Shown here in pieces: positions 1 through 8,251 of a stretch of 64,000 nt of DNA. The position numbers and the translations under genes are program-made. Origin of the DNA: Oceanobacillus rekensis (GTDB lineage: Bacteria > Bacillota > Bacilli > Bacillales > Amphibacillaceae); the NCBI RefSeq assembly GCF_002153375.1, contig NZ_MTBQ01000008.1, forward strand, positions 102,962 through 166,961. Reading direction: 5' to 3'. Each line of letters starts with the position of its first letter. Position 1 is the first letter of the stretch. The notes under the pieces were generated by a model that saw nothing but the letters and a program-made list of their open reading frames with translations, was not told the origin of the DNA and searched no databases.

Positions 1-599
1 AATTGCTCTGGATCAATGCCATTACGACCAAGAAAACTGCCTACCGTATATTCTTCCTGATAGGCTGTGACAATTTGTTCCACAATATTGCCTGCAATTT
101 CTGCCCCTTCATTATGATAAACAGTCATTTCTGGAGGCCTACCTTCATCAAGAAAAAGCTGACTTAGTAATTCGTAGGTGAAGCCTTCTGGAAATTCGAT
201 AATTGCAGCGTAAGAGTCATCCTCTGTAACCTCTGTCAATTCATTTGGACTTACTTTCTCAAGTATAATCAATTCTTCTAATTCTTCACTTTGTAAAACA
301 TCCGTTAATGTTGCAACAGGTTGAACGGTAGCTGCCGTACTACTTAATTCTTCAATCACTTCTTCTGGAAGATTACCCGATTCAAGTTTTGCTATAAATT
401 GTGCCACTTGCTCTGACTCTGCTTCATTTTCAATCACTGCTAGTTTAAATTGCAGATCTATTTCGCCACCATCCATGATATTTCCTAAAGCTGTCCCGAG
501 AATCGCAATTAACAAAATCGGTAAACCTAAAAGCAGAAGGAGCTCCATCGGGTTTCGCAGCAATAATAATGCTTGTTTTTTTATCATTTGCAAAATCAT
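1..599 (-). CDS. ABC-2 type transporter permease, N-terminal part (runs off the left edge)
   Basis: The minus-strand frame opens with ATG at 599 (MILQMIKKQALLLLRNP) and stays open to the window edge. A hydrophobic helix follows (LLLLLGLPILLIAILGTALG), then a long acidic extracytoplasmic stretch. This is the N-terminal layout of ABC-2 permeases: a cytoplasmic tip, TM1 and a large external loop. It starts 12 nt after the stop of the ATP-binding gene at 612 and would be its membrane partner. By gene order (sensor kinase, regulator, ATPase, permease) it matches LnrM/YfiM of the linearmycin-resistance type system. The family assignment is good. The substrate is inferred from order only, and a second permease may lie beyond the edge. 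Confidence 0.75.
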   Translation of the reverse strand, partial: MILQMIKKQALLLLRNPMELLLLLGLPILLIAILGTALGNIMDGGEIDLQFKLAVIENEAESEQVAQFIAKLESGNLPEEVIEELSSTAATVQPVATLTDVLQSEELEELIILEKVSPNELTEVTEDDSYAAIIEFPEGFTYELLSQLFLDEGRPPEMTVYHNEGAEIAGNIVEQIVTAYQEEYTVGSFLGRNGIDPEQ

Positions 600-611
600 T
601 TCCGAGTCCCC

Positions 612-1544
612 CTAATCTCTTAATGCTCTTCCAGTTAAATGAAGAAACACATCTTCAAGCGTGACATTTTTCACATCAACTGCATTCAAACTCACATTCG
701 TCTCTTCTGCAAGCTTTGCAAGTTTCGTAAAAATATTAACCTCACGAGAAACAACGAAAGTAATTTCCTTTTCTTCCACATTCATCTGATGAATAACAGG
801 ATTTGCTTTTAACTTTTCAATAAATGCATCATTCCAATAATCTGCTTTTACTGAAATTGTATTTTCTGATGCGAGTATTCGTTTAATTTCATCCTTCGTT
901 CCAGAAGCAATAAGACTCCCTTTATCCATAATGTAAATACGGTCACATAGAAATTCGACCTCTTCCATGTAGTGACTCGTGTAAAGGACCGTCATCTGGC
1001 GTTCTTGATTCAGTCGCTTGACCGTTTGTAAAATATAATGACGTGACTGTGGATCAATACCAACGGTTGGCTCATCCATAACAAGGATTTCTGGATCATG
1101 AAGCATGGCAACTCCAATATTCAGTCGTCTTTTCATACCACCTGAAAATGTTTTAACCATGTCTTTCCTTCTATCACTTAAACCAATTTGTTCCAAGACC
1201 TCTTGAACTTTCATATTTAATTTTTCACCTTTTAAACGATAGATTCTTCCAAAGAACTTCATGTTTTCTTCTGCTGTTAAATCTTCGTATAAAGCGATTT
1301 CTTGTGGTACAATGCCAATAATTTTCCGTAAAGCCACTGGATTTTTAATGATGCTTTTTTGCTGATATTTCACATCTCCACTAGTTGGTTCTACAAGTGA
1401 TGATAATATGGAAATTGCCGTTGATTTCCCTGCACCATTCGGGCCAAGCAGGCCGACAATTTCACCTTTTTCAATAAACATATTCATACTCTTTACAGCT
1501 GCATTCTGTTTGAACTTTTTTGAAACATCGATAAGCTCGAGCAT
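612..1544 (-). CDS. ABC transporter ATP-binding protein, LnrL/YfiL-like
   Basis: This 310-aa nucleotide-binding subunit has all ATPase motifs in order: Walker A GPNGAGKST near residue 34, Q-loop VPQEIALYEDLTAEEN, signature TFSGGMKRR near 133, Walker B ILVMDEPTVGIDP, and the switch histidine in LYTSHYMEE. A C-terminal domain of about 90 residues follows, as in multidrug/antibiotic exporter ATPases. A strong site (AAGGAGGTGG) precedes the ATG. It lies downstream of a response regulator and histidine kinase and upstream of a permease, the order of the B. subtilis lnrJKLMN operon for polyene-type antibiotic resistance. An export role is well supported; the substrate is not. Confidence 0.9.
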   Translation of the reverse strand: MLELIDVSKKFKQNAAVKSMNMFIEKGEIVGLLGPNGAGKSTAISILSSLVEPTSGDVKYQQKSIIKNPVALRKIIGIVPQEIALYEDLTAEENMKFFGRIYRLKGEKLNMKVQEVLEQIGLSDRRKDMVKTFSGGMKRRLNIGVAMLHDPEILVMDEPTVGIDPQSRHYILQTVKRLNQERQMTVLYTSHYMEEVEFLCDRIYIMDKGSLIASGTKDEIKRILASENTISVKADYWNDAFIEKLKANPVIHQMNVEEKEITFVVSREVNIFTKLAKLAEETNVSLNAVDVKNVTLEDVFLHLTGRALRD

Positions 1545-1647
1545 GTGACCACCTCCTTAAGCTTAGTTTATACGGAATTCAGAAGATTAGGAACTGGCTT
1601 AGGTCACGAACTTAACATGACCTCCGTCACTTTTTGGATTCAATTAA

Positions 1648-2286
1648 TTATGTAATATCATGCTTCACTGCATAGATGGCAAGCTGTGTGCGATCACGTA
1701 AATCCATTTTCTGCAGAATAGTTGTAATATGATTTTTTACCGTACCTACAGATAAATATAACGTACTAGCAATTTCTTTATTTGTCTTTCCTTCACCGAC
1801 AAGCTTTGTAACCATTACTTCTCTTTCTGTCAGTTCAATCGCAAGTACGGGTGTTGGTTTATCTGCTTTTTGCAACAGTCGTGGCATTACTTTCGCTGCG
1901 ACTTCATCATCAAGTGTCAGCCCACCCTTCATTGCACTATAAACGGCTTCAATTAATTTATTCGGCTCTGAAGTTTTTAATAGAAAGGCACTTGCCCCTT
2001 GTTTTAAAGCCTGATATGCATATTCATCATCATTAAAGGTTGTTAAAATAAGGATTTTAATGTCTGGAAATTGCTTTCGAATGATTTTAGTTGCTTCAAT
2101 CCCATTCATTTTCGGCATACGAACATCCATCATAATCACATCAAAAGGATGCTTCTTCACAATTTCTACTGCTTCTAAACCATTGGATGCCTCATGAGTA
2201 ACAATTATCTTCTCGTCTTGTTCCAGAATTACCTTCAATCCCTGTCTAACAATCGCTTGGTCTTCTACTAAAAGCACGCGCCACAT
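1648..2286 (-). CDS. NarL/LuxR-family response regulator
   Basis: This 212-aa protein has an N-terminal receiver domain with the phospho-acceptor D54 in IMMDVRMPKMNG, acidic pocket E8-D9 (VEDQ), and conserved T/K in LILTTFND and FLLKTSEP. A C-terminal LuxR-type helix-turn-helix follows (LTEREVMVTKLVGEG, then TNKEIASTLYLSVGTVKNH). It begins 1 nt after the stop of the histidine kinase, so the two are translationally coupled. It probably activates the ABC exporter operon immediately downstream, as LnrK does. No operator site was identified. A gap of about 100 nt separates it from the ATPase gene. Confidence 0.92.
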   Translation of the reverse strand: MWRVLLVEDQAIVRQGLKVILEQDEKIIVTHEASNGLEAVEIVKKHPFDVIMMDVRMPKMNGIEATKIIRKQFPDIKILILTTFNDDEYAYQALKQGASAFLLKTSEPNKLIEAVYSAMKGGLTLDDEVAAKVMPRLLQKADKPTPVLAIELTEREVMVTKLVGEGKTNKEIASTLYLSVGTVKNHITTILQKMDLRDRTQLAIYAVKHDIT

Positions 2287-2287
2287 A

Positions 2288-3373
2288 TTACCCCTCCTCT
2301 TTCGGAATTATCCCTGAAATAATAAATTGATCCTCTGATTGATAGATGCTTAATTGTCCATTCATTTCTTCCACACGCTCACGCATATTTTTCAAACCAA
2401 ACCCAATCACAAAAGGCTTCGGATCACGTAATGGATTTATTATTTCAAAATAGATATCCCCTATCGCAGATTTTCCTAATGTTATATGAGCATCTCGCGT
2501 TTCTCCATGACGCATAATATTCGTTAGTGCTTCTTGAATCACACGATAAAGGACAACGCTCATCTTATTTGTTACAGGAATAGACAACACACCCTGCTTT
2601 ATAGTGAATTGAACTAATAAATGACTCTCCGATTCTAGCTTGCGTATGAGGTGAACGACTGTTGTAATTCCTTCACTTTCCTTAGCTTTTAGTGCTCTTA
2701 CTGCTATTCTCGTATCCTCAAGACTATCTTTCGCAATCTGTTTCAATTCATCATATGCATTGCTTTGCTCTTGTATCGATAACACTTCTAATCTCATAAT
2801 TAACGCCGTAAGACGATGTCCGACAGAATCATGAATATCCCTGGCAATTCTAGTTCTTTCCTCTAAACGTGCATGATCCTCTGCTGCAAGATGTAGTCGC
2901 TTTAATGTACGATATTCTCCAAGCAGCTGCTCATAAATTTCATATTGTTCGCGACGTTCATTTAAGCTCTGATTTAATGCAAATGCTAAAAAGGCTATAA
3001 AAGCATAAAAGACCATATTTTCGATAGTTAACAAATCCCTCAGATAACTTAGAAAAAGAAGGAGTAAAACCACTTCAGTAAGTAGGATGATAAGCTTTTT
3101 CTTTCCTAGGCGGAAGCTTGCATCTATTACAATATATAAAAGAAGAAGAACGGTAAGTGAAATTTCCTCTACGAAAAATAATCCATGCATTCCCGTTAAT
3201 AAGAGTAATCCACTATATTTCCACAACAAAGCTTTCGGTATGGTCAGTAAAAAATAAATACCGAAAGCTATTGCAAAGATTATAATACTAATAGGTATCC
3301 GTACGCTCTCGGTTAATATATTGAATGCCCATAGAAAGCTAAATAGGCTTATACGCAACCAAAAAATCTTCAT
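2288..3373 (-). CDS. Sensor histidine kinase, HisKA_3 (NarL/DesK-type)
   Basis: This 361-aa membrane kinase has about six hydrophobic segments in residues 5-135, a coiled-coil linker, and the dimerisation/phosphotransfer helix RIARDIHDSVGHRLTALI with phospho-acceptor H181. A HATPase_c domain follows, with an N-box (VIQEALTNIMRHGETRD) and a G-box region (GFGLKNMRERVEEMNG). It has no large extracellular sensor loop, which is typical of intramembrane-sensing kinases that respond to envelope stress or membrane-active antibiotics. It heads the operon with the regulator and ABC exporter. Two terminator-like hairpins (3478-3586) separate it from mcrC. Confidence 0.9.
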   Translation of the reverse strand: MKIFWLRISLFSFLWAFNILTESVRIPISIIIFAIAFGIYFLLTIPKALLWKYSGLLLLTGMHGLFFVEEISLTVLLLLYIVIDASFRLGKKKLIILLTEVVLLLLFLSYLRDLLTIENMVFYAFIAFLAFALNQSLNERREQYEIYEQLLGEYRTLKRLHLAAEDHARLEERTRIARDIHDSVGHRLTALIMRLEVLSIQEQSNAYDELKQIAKDSLEDTRIAVRALKAKESEGITTVVHLIRKLESESHLLVQFTIKQGVLSIPVTNKMSVVLYRVIQEALTNIMRHGETRDAHITLGKSAIGDIYFEIINPLRDPKPFVIGFGLKNMRERVEEMNGQLSIYQSEDQFIISGIIPKEEG

Positions 3374-3477
3374 ACACTACTCCCGCTTTCTTTTTATCGA
3401 AATTTTCAATTCTCTTTCATTATAACGTATGAATGTCAGAGTGGAATATTCTGTAATGGACTATGTAACACAAAGAA

Positions 3478-3586
3478 AAAGCCATTACAGCTGGATGTGC
3501 AATGACTCTGTTTCTTTGTCTTGGCGACAAGACCTCTGTATTAATTCAACAAAAAGCATGACTACTTCTTATCTAAGTTGTCATGC
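3478..3586 (-). terminator. Two tandem minus-strand terminator-like hairpins after mcrC
   Basis: On the minus strand a 12-bp stem with one mismatch (3586-3556, GCATGACAACTT / AAGTAGTCATGC) is followed by TTTTTG. A second, weaker stem at 3515-3480 is followed by TTTTTC. They lie 160-270 nt after the mcrC stop and before the kinase gene, so they probably end mcrBC transcription. The rest of the 372-nt gap 3374-3745 shows no gene that I can support. Confidence 0.55.
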
Positions 3587-3745
3587 CTCGTTGTAATCTA
3601 TATATATAGTTATTCCTGTTTGCTTGTTTGGTTTTACCTACATTTTTACGCAGCCCCTAGCGTTCTCTCTTTGACTACATCTAAAATAGTTTCTCGCTAT
3701 AATATATTGGAAGTTGAATGCCTCTTCTCTCACGCTAATAAATAT

Positions 3746-4783
3746 TCAACTCACTATTTCCAACAACCTCTCATGAATTTTACTCCAATGTTGAGTCAAA
3801 TCCAAAGTAAATATTTTTATATCAAATTCATGCATTCGATAACTCAAATTAACGGTTTGATCTACTTTAGGATATAACAAAATTCCATTTGCCTTGGTTC
3901 CAGAATAAAATTCATCATTCTTCAAATAAGAAAACAATTGATATAAATGTGCACTACGTACAGATTCTTTTCCCCAGTGTATTCCAAAGATATCCTTATA
4001 AAATTTTGTATCAATTATTGTTTTTTGATTAGAAAATTCTAATGATATATCTGTTTTCATGTTTGGTAGGTAGTTTACATTTTCACCCTCTGCAGGCCAA
4101 TAGAACGATTCACTTTTTGCTGTTGAACCCGGTAATTCTTTTCGATAAAAATTCTTTATAAAGTTTTCAAACAGTCTTGCCATTTGTTGGTGTTCTCTAG
4201 TAAAATCTTGGAATTGGCTTTCACTACTACCCTCGTGTAATAAGGCATTCTCCCAAATAAATCTACAAACATTTAATAAAAATTGATAATGTTGATTATT
4301 ACGATGTAAGTTAACTTCATTAAATAGTCTAAGATTTACTTTTATTAAAGAGATATCTGCAAAATAAGTCAATATATTTATTATTTCTTCTTTATACTCT
4401 TTTTTCAATTCCTCTTGGCCTACTAAATAATACAACGTAGATTTTATTAATTGATTATGGGGAATATTATAGGACATATCCTCCTCTGAAATATGAAGTT
4501 TACCCCTTTTATAGGTAAATGTCTGAAGCGACTCTTTAAAAAGTATTTTCCCTTTAATTATTCCAGCTTCTTCTTGTTTCTCTATATACTCTTTATAAAA
4601 CCCTTTCTTAATTAAAGCCTTCACTTTCATAAGAAGGATCTTACTCAATAGGTTTAGTAAATCTTTTTCATCTTCCTCGAAAACAGAAATAAAATCCTTT
4701 TCATGCGGGTGATCCCAAGCATAGACTAGCATATAATAAATATTTTTTATTGGTACAAGTTCAGGATTTTTCGATGATATCAT
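3746..4783 (-). CDS. mcrC: McrC-like subunit of a McrBC restriction system
   Basis: This 345-aa protein has the N-terminal McrC signature IPIKNIYYMLVYAW-like (here PIKNIYYMLVYAWDHP, residues 11-26). Its C-terminal PD-(D/E)xK nuclease core shows D245 in NMKTDISLEF and the D-T-K triad in TIIDTKFYK (D258, K260). In known McrBC systems this subunit is the nuclease driven by the McrB GTPase to cut modified DNA. The ATG overlaps the end of the McrB-like gene by 23 bp, so the two are translationally coupled. Length is normal. Assignment to the McrC/LlaJI family is confident; the modification recognised is set by McrB and is unknown. Confidence 0.88.
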   Translation of the reverse strand: MISSKNPELVPIKNIYYMLVYAWDHPHEKDFISVFEEDEKDLLNLLSKILLMKVKALIKKGFYKEYIEKQEEAGIIKGKILFKESLQTFTYKRGKLHISEEDMSYNIPHNQLIKSTLYYLVGQEELKKEYKEEIINILTYFADISLIKVNLRLFNEVNLHRNNQHYQFLLNVCRFIWENALLHEGSSESQFQDFTREHQQMARLFENFIKNFYRKELPGSTAKSESFYWPAEGENVNYLPNMKTDISLEFSNQKTIIDTKFYKDIFGIHWGKESVRSAHLYQLFSYLKNDEFYSGTKANGILLYPKVDQTVNLSYRMHEFDIKIFTLDLTQHWSKIHERLLEIVS

Positions 4784-7232
4784 TTACTTTATCCTCCTGG
4801 TCAAACCAATACTCGCCCAATAAAGGTCTTATTTCAAGACGAATTACTCGTTCGTACCATGATTGCTCATCATCAATATTTACATCTGGAGTAAAATAAC
4901 TATGACCTATTTCAAAGCCTTTTCCTAGATTCATAATGTCACTAGTAATTTCGTAATTTACAACATCCATAAAGGTTCTAATTCTATCAATAAATCCTTG
5001 ACTAATACCTCTAAATTTTAAATACTCACCAAATGCCTCGGTATGGAAGCCTGGTACTAAATTGATAAAAGCAAATCGTCTCCTTAATGCATAATCTACA
5101 ATGGCTAGAGAACGATCGGCGGTATTCATTGTTGCGATTACATATACATTCTTAGGAATATAAAATGTTTCGTCTTTACTGTACGCAAGTTTAATCGCAT
5201 TTTCTTTTCCACGCTTATCCACTTCTATGAGCATCATTACTTCACCAAAAATTTTGGAAAGATTGCCCCGGTTTATTTCATCGATTATGAAGTAAAAGTT
5301 TTCATCAGGGTATTTTTCTGCTCTTTGACAGAATGAATAAAATAAACCATCTTGAAGTTTAAAATTTCCATCCTCATTAGGTTTAAAACCTCTAATAAAT
5401 TCTTCATAGGAATAAGACTGATGGAATTGCACCATTTCTATGTTATTTGGTTCCTTTTTTTCCATATGTAAATAAGCTAAGCGTTTAGCAATAAAGGTTT
5501 TTCCAACTCCTGGTGGACCCTGTAATATGATATTTTTCTTATACTCCAAGGATTCAATTGCATCTTCAATCTTTTCTAAATCCATAAAAACATCACTTGA
5601 TATATCATCAATTGTATACAGTTCAATGTCTTCTTCAACTTCAGTTTCTTTAATTTCGTAAGGTGGGCTTGGTTCATTTACTTCTATTCGTTCTAAAATT
5701 GTTTGAAGATAGTCCTCATAAAGAGTAACATCAGTCAATGTCTTCATATGCACTGGTAAGTCAGATACATCCCAAACGCCCTCACGTAGCCATTCAACTT
5801 CTCTATAGGAGTGATGCTCACCATTGCCAGGATCATATTGGTACTTAGATTTTAATACACCAAAAGCTATTATCTTTTTTATCCCATGTTTAATAAGAAC
5901 ATAATCATTTTCTTTCATCTCACGGGAAAATTGTTCGTTTGCCAAAGCATCATTGGTTGGGCTATGATCTGTCTCATATAACTCTTTAAGTGTATCGGAT
6001 ATTTCTCTTTTATCCTTGTATTTCCTTAAATCTCCAAGTTTTACCCATCCAATAGAGATTTGTTCCTTTTCTTTAAAATTATCCCATAAGTAGTTACCTT
6101 CACCCGCGGAGAGTAACCAATAACGAGGCTCAGTTTCTTCCACTTTTGTAGACTGCTTGCTTCTTTCGAATATAAAACTAAAGAATTGATCTATTTCATA
6201 AAAAATAGGTAATTCCGTTTGTCGACCAACGATGGATTCGTATTTACTAGAAATATTAGATTTTTTTAATGCATCTTGAAACTTAAGAAACTTTTTACCG
6301 AAGGAATCTCCCCTACTATACTGTGGATCTACCCCTAACTCGTTCTCCACAGCTACACGGTCTCTCTGATTATAGAAGCAATATTTCTCAGGAAAGACAT
6401 TGCCAAGAATTTCACTTAAAGCATTTACACCAATCCCAAATAGTTTATAATCCGGGTTGTTTAAAAAATCATCTATTCGAACCTCTATAGAATCCTCACC
6501 ATGAATGAGGTGGTAAAAGCTTTCTCGGTATTTTTCCAAAGTCGCATTCATGCGACCAAAAGCACGACTTCTAGCAATAGCCATACGATAGGCATTAACA
6601 TGATCTCCTATCTTTTGAAAGTTCTCCCACTCCATATTCTTGATGAAATTAGGGTCCCTAAATTGCTGGAAGAATTTATAGCTTTCTGTAATGTATTCTA
6701 TTTCAGTCAAATGAGTATCTGTTTCATTTTTATAGAAGTAAAGATACTTCTCTATAAGTGGCTTTTCCGCACTCAAATTTAACTGGTTAGGTTCATGCCA
6801 ATATTTAGATATATAATTATATTCTTCCTCAGTTATCTTATAGTTTGTCATTTGAGGTGCACGTATTATAAGTAGGTTCTGCGTTTCAGGTAATTCTTTA
6901 AGTTTATGTCTTAATAGCATACCCTCTTCTTCAGACAATCGGAATTCTTTTACTTTTAGTTCTACACTAGGAACATCATCGTATTTTATAAATGGTTCTT
7001 TTACTACTTCCGTTAAAGCAATAATTCCTCCTGAATTGCGTTCTTCTCCATCAGATCTCCAAATAAATACTTGATCACCAATTTTCACATCTTTTACATG
7101 GTGCTTTTGTCGTATGCTCCAATCGATAATTTTTCCTTCTTTAACATAACTATTAATATCATGTAGATCAGGATATTTTTCATTATCTATTGTAAAACGC
7201 TGTGGATTGCCTTGAAAAATCCAATAGGACAT
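4761..7232 (-). CDS. mcrB: McrB-like AAA+ GTPase with N-terminal EVE domain
   Basis: This 823-aa protein begins with an EVE-type modified-base reader (SYWIFQGNPQRF..., GDQVFIWRS, residues 2-145). A middle helical region follows. A second EVE-like segment occupies about 370-490 (RYWLLSAGEGNYLWDNF, NDYVLIKHGIKKIIAFGVL). The McrB-type AAA+ domain is C-terminal: Walker A GPPGVGKTF (572-580), Walker B FIIDEINRG (648-656), sensor-1 TMNTADRSL (701-709) and arginine finger LRRRF. It pairs with the overlapping mcrC downstream. EVE-McrB proteins are known type IV restriction modules against modified phage DNA. Two reader-like domains in one chain are notable. Confidence 0.9.
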   Translation of the reverse strand: MSYWIFQGNPQRFTIDNEKYPDLHDINSYVKEGKIIDWSIRQKHHVKDVKIGDQVFIWRSDGEERNSGGIIALTEVVKEPFIKYDDVPSVELKVKEFRLSEEEGMLLRHKLKELPETQNLLIIRAPQMTNYKITEEEYNYISKYWHEPNQLNLSAEKPLIEKYLYFYKNETDTHLTEIEYITESYKFFQQFRDPNFIKNMEWENFQKIGDHVNAYRMAIARSRAFGRMNATLEKYRESFYHLIHGEDSIEVRIDDFLNNPDYKLFGIGVNALSEILGNVFPEKYCFYNQRDRVAVENELGVDPQYSRGDSFGKKFLKFQDALKKSNISSKYESIVGRQTELPIFYEIDQFFSFIFERSKQSTKVEETEPRYWLLSAGEGNYLWDNFKEKEQISIGWVKLGDLRKYKDKREISDTLKELYETDHSPTNDALANEQFSREMKENDYVLIKHGIKKIIAFGVLKSKYQYDPGNGEHHSYREVEWLREGVWDVSDLPVHMKTLTDVTLYEDYLQTILERIEVNEPSPPYEIKETEVEEDIELYTIDDISSDVFMDLEKIEDAIESLEYKKNIILQGPPGVGKTFIAKRLAYLHMEKKEPNNIEMVQFHQSYSYEEFIRGFKPNEDGNFKLQDGLFYSFCQRAEKYPDENFYFIIDEINRGNLSKIFGEVMMLIEVDKRGKENAIKLAYSKDETFYIPKNVYVIATMNTADRSLAIVDYALRRRFAFINLVPGFHTEAFGEYLKFRGISQGFIDRIRTFMDVVNYEITSDIMNLGKGFEIGHSYFTPDVNIDDEQSWYERVIRLEIRPLLGEYWFDQEDKVNDIIEKS

Positions 7233-7315
7233 ATTTTTAGAACCTCCATTATTTGAATACTTTTCGTTGTAGATTATTCGGGATTCCTCTTTTCCTTTAC
7301 ATGAATTGGCGTTAG

Positions 7316-7379
7316 AAAATTGGTGCCTGTCCCCACCGCTTTAACGTATTAAAGCGATGAGGGACAGGCACTTAAATTT
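7316..7379. repeat. REP-like palindrome, copy 1
   Basis: Left arm GGTGCCTGTCCCC and right arm GGGACAGGCACTT flank an inner CCGCTTTAA/TTAAAGCGA stem. The right end (CTTAAATTT) supplies the TAA stop of the minus-strand gene ending at 7372. Same orientation as the other complete copies. Confidence 0.9.
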
Positions 7380-8223
7380 CGGAAACAGGAAGCGTAATCG
7401 GATTTGAATTTAAATATCCTATATAAAGTAATCTTTTATATTTTTCTCCCATTAAATCTTCGTACCTAATCTCTACTATCGCATGAAGAGAACCTACATT
7501 TTTCTCGTAGGAAAATACAAGATTCATTTTATTTGTTTCTTCAGATACCCCTAAATCAATTTGCGGCGAAATTAACCAATCGCCATTTTTTAATTCTCCG
7601 TCTTCAACATATTGAAAGTTAGAATAATTTACCTTTTCATAAAAATTTTCAATATCTCTTTTATCAATATTATTTAAGTCCTCTAACCCTTCAACACTAG
7701 TAAGCTCGTACCAATATAATTCAACCTTGGCTGCTGCTCCCATACCAATATTAATAAAACTCAATCTCTGATAAGGTGCATATGTAGGTTTTGTACTATA
7801 ACCATTATTAATAAGTAACCCTTTATCATTTCTTTCAACTGAACGATAAAAACATTTTAACCCTTCATATTCATTTAAGGAAGCATTTACGGTTAATAAG
7901 GGTTTCGTTTGATGTCTTACCAATTCATTGTTTATTTTACTAAGTTTAGAATTAGTCTTACCCAGTTTATCATTTTGGTATAAGGCTAATATACCTAAAA
8001 AGGACGTACTTAAAAAAGTTAAGAATGTTGCACTATAACTTATTATATCTCCAGCAGAAAATTCAGCTTGAAAAAAATGAAGCTTAGCTGGTAATTTAAA
8101 TAAAACTTGTACTATTACAATTGGCAATAAAAATGCCGTTACAATGATCAAAAAAGTAAATAATTTATTTTTACGTACCCAATCAATATAATTTCCCAGT
8201 AAGAACTCCTCCTTTAAAAACAT
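7372..8223 (-). CDS. Membrane protein of unknown function, partner of the DUF4209 gene
   Basis: I do not recognise a family. This 283-aa protein has two TM helices near the N-terminus (about residues 18-42 LFTFLIIVTAFLLPIVIVQV and 61-83 ISYSATFLTFLSTSFLGILAL). A short coiled-coil-prone linker (KLGKTNSKLSKINNEL) and a soluble, beta-rich C-terminal domain of about 170 residues follow. It starts 28 nt after the DUF4209 gene on the same strand, so the two probably share a transcript. A GGAG site lies 10 nt before the ATG; a second AAAGGAGGAG lies inside codons 3-6. The stop codon is contributed by a REP element, so the native C-terminus may have been altered. A role with its neighbour in defence is inference. 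Confidence 0.7.
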   Translation of the reverse strand: MFLKEEFLLGNYIDWVRKNKLFTFLIIVTAFLLPIVIVQVLFKLPAKLHFFQAEFSAGDIISYSATFLTFLSTSFLGILALYQNDKLGKTNSKLSKINNELVRHQTKPLLTVNASLNEYEGLKCFYRSVERNDKGLLINNGYSTKPTYAPYQRLSFINIGMGAAAKVELYWYELTSVEGLEDLNNIDKRDIENFYEKVNYSNFQYVEDGELKNGDWLISPQIDLGVSEETNKMNLVFSYEKNVGSLHAIVEIRYEDLMGEKYKRLLYIGYLNSNPITLPVSEI

Positions 8224-8251
8224 GACGAAATGATCTCCACACTTACTTTTT

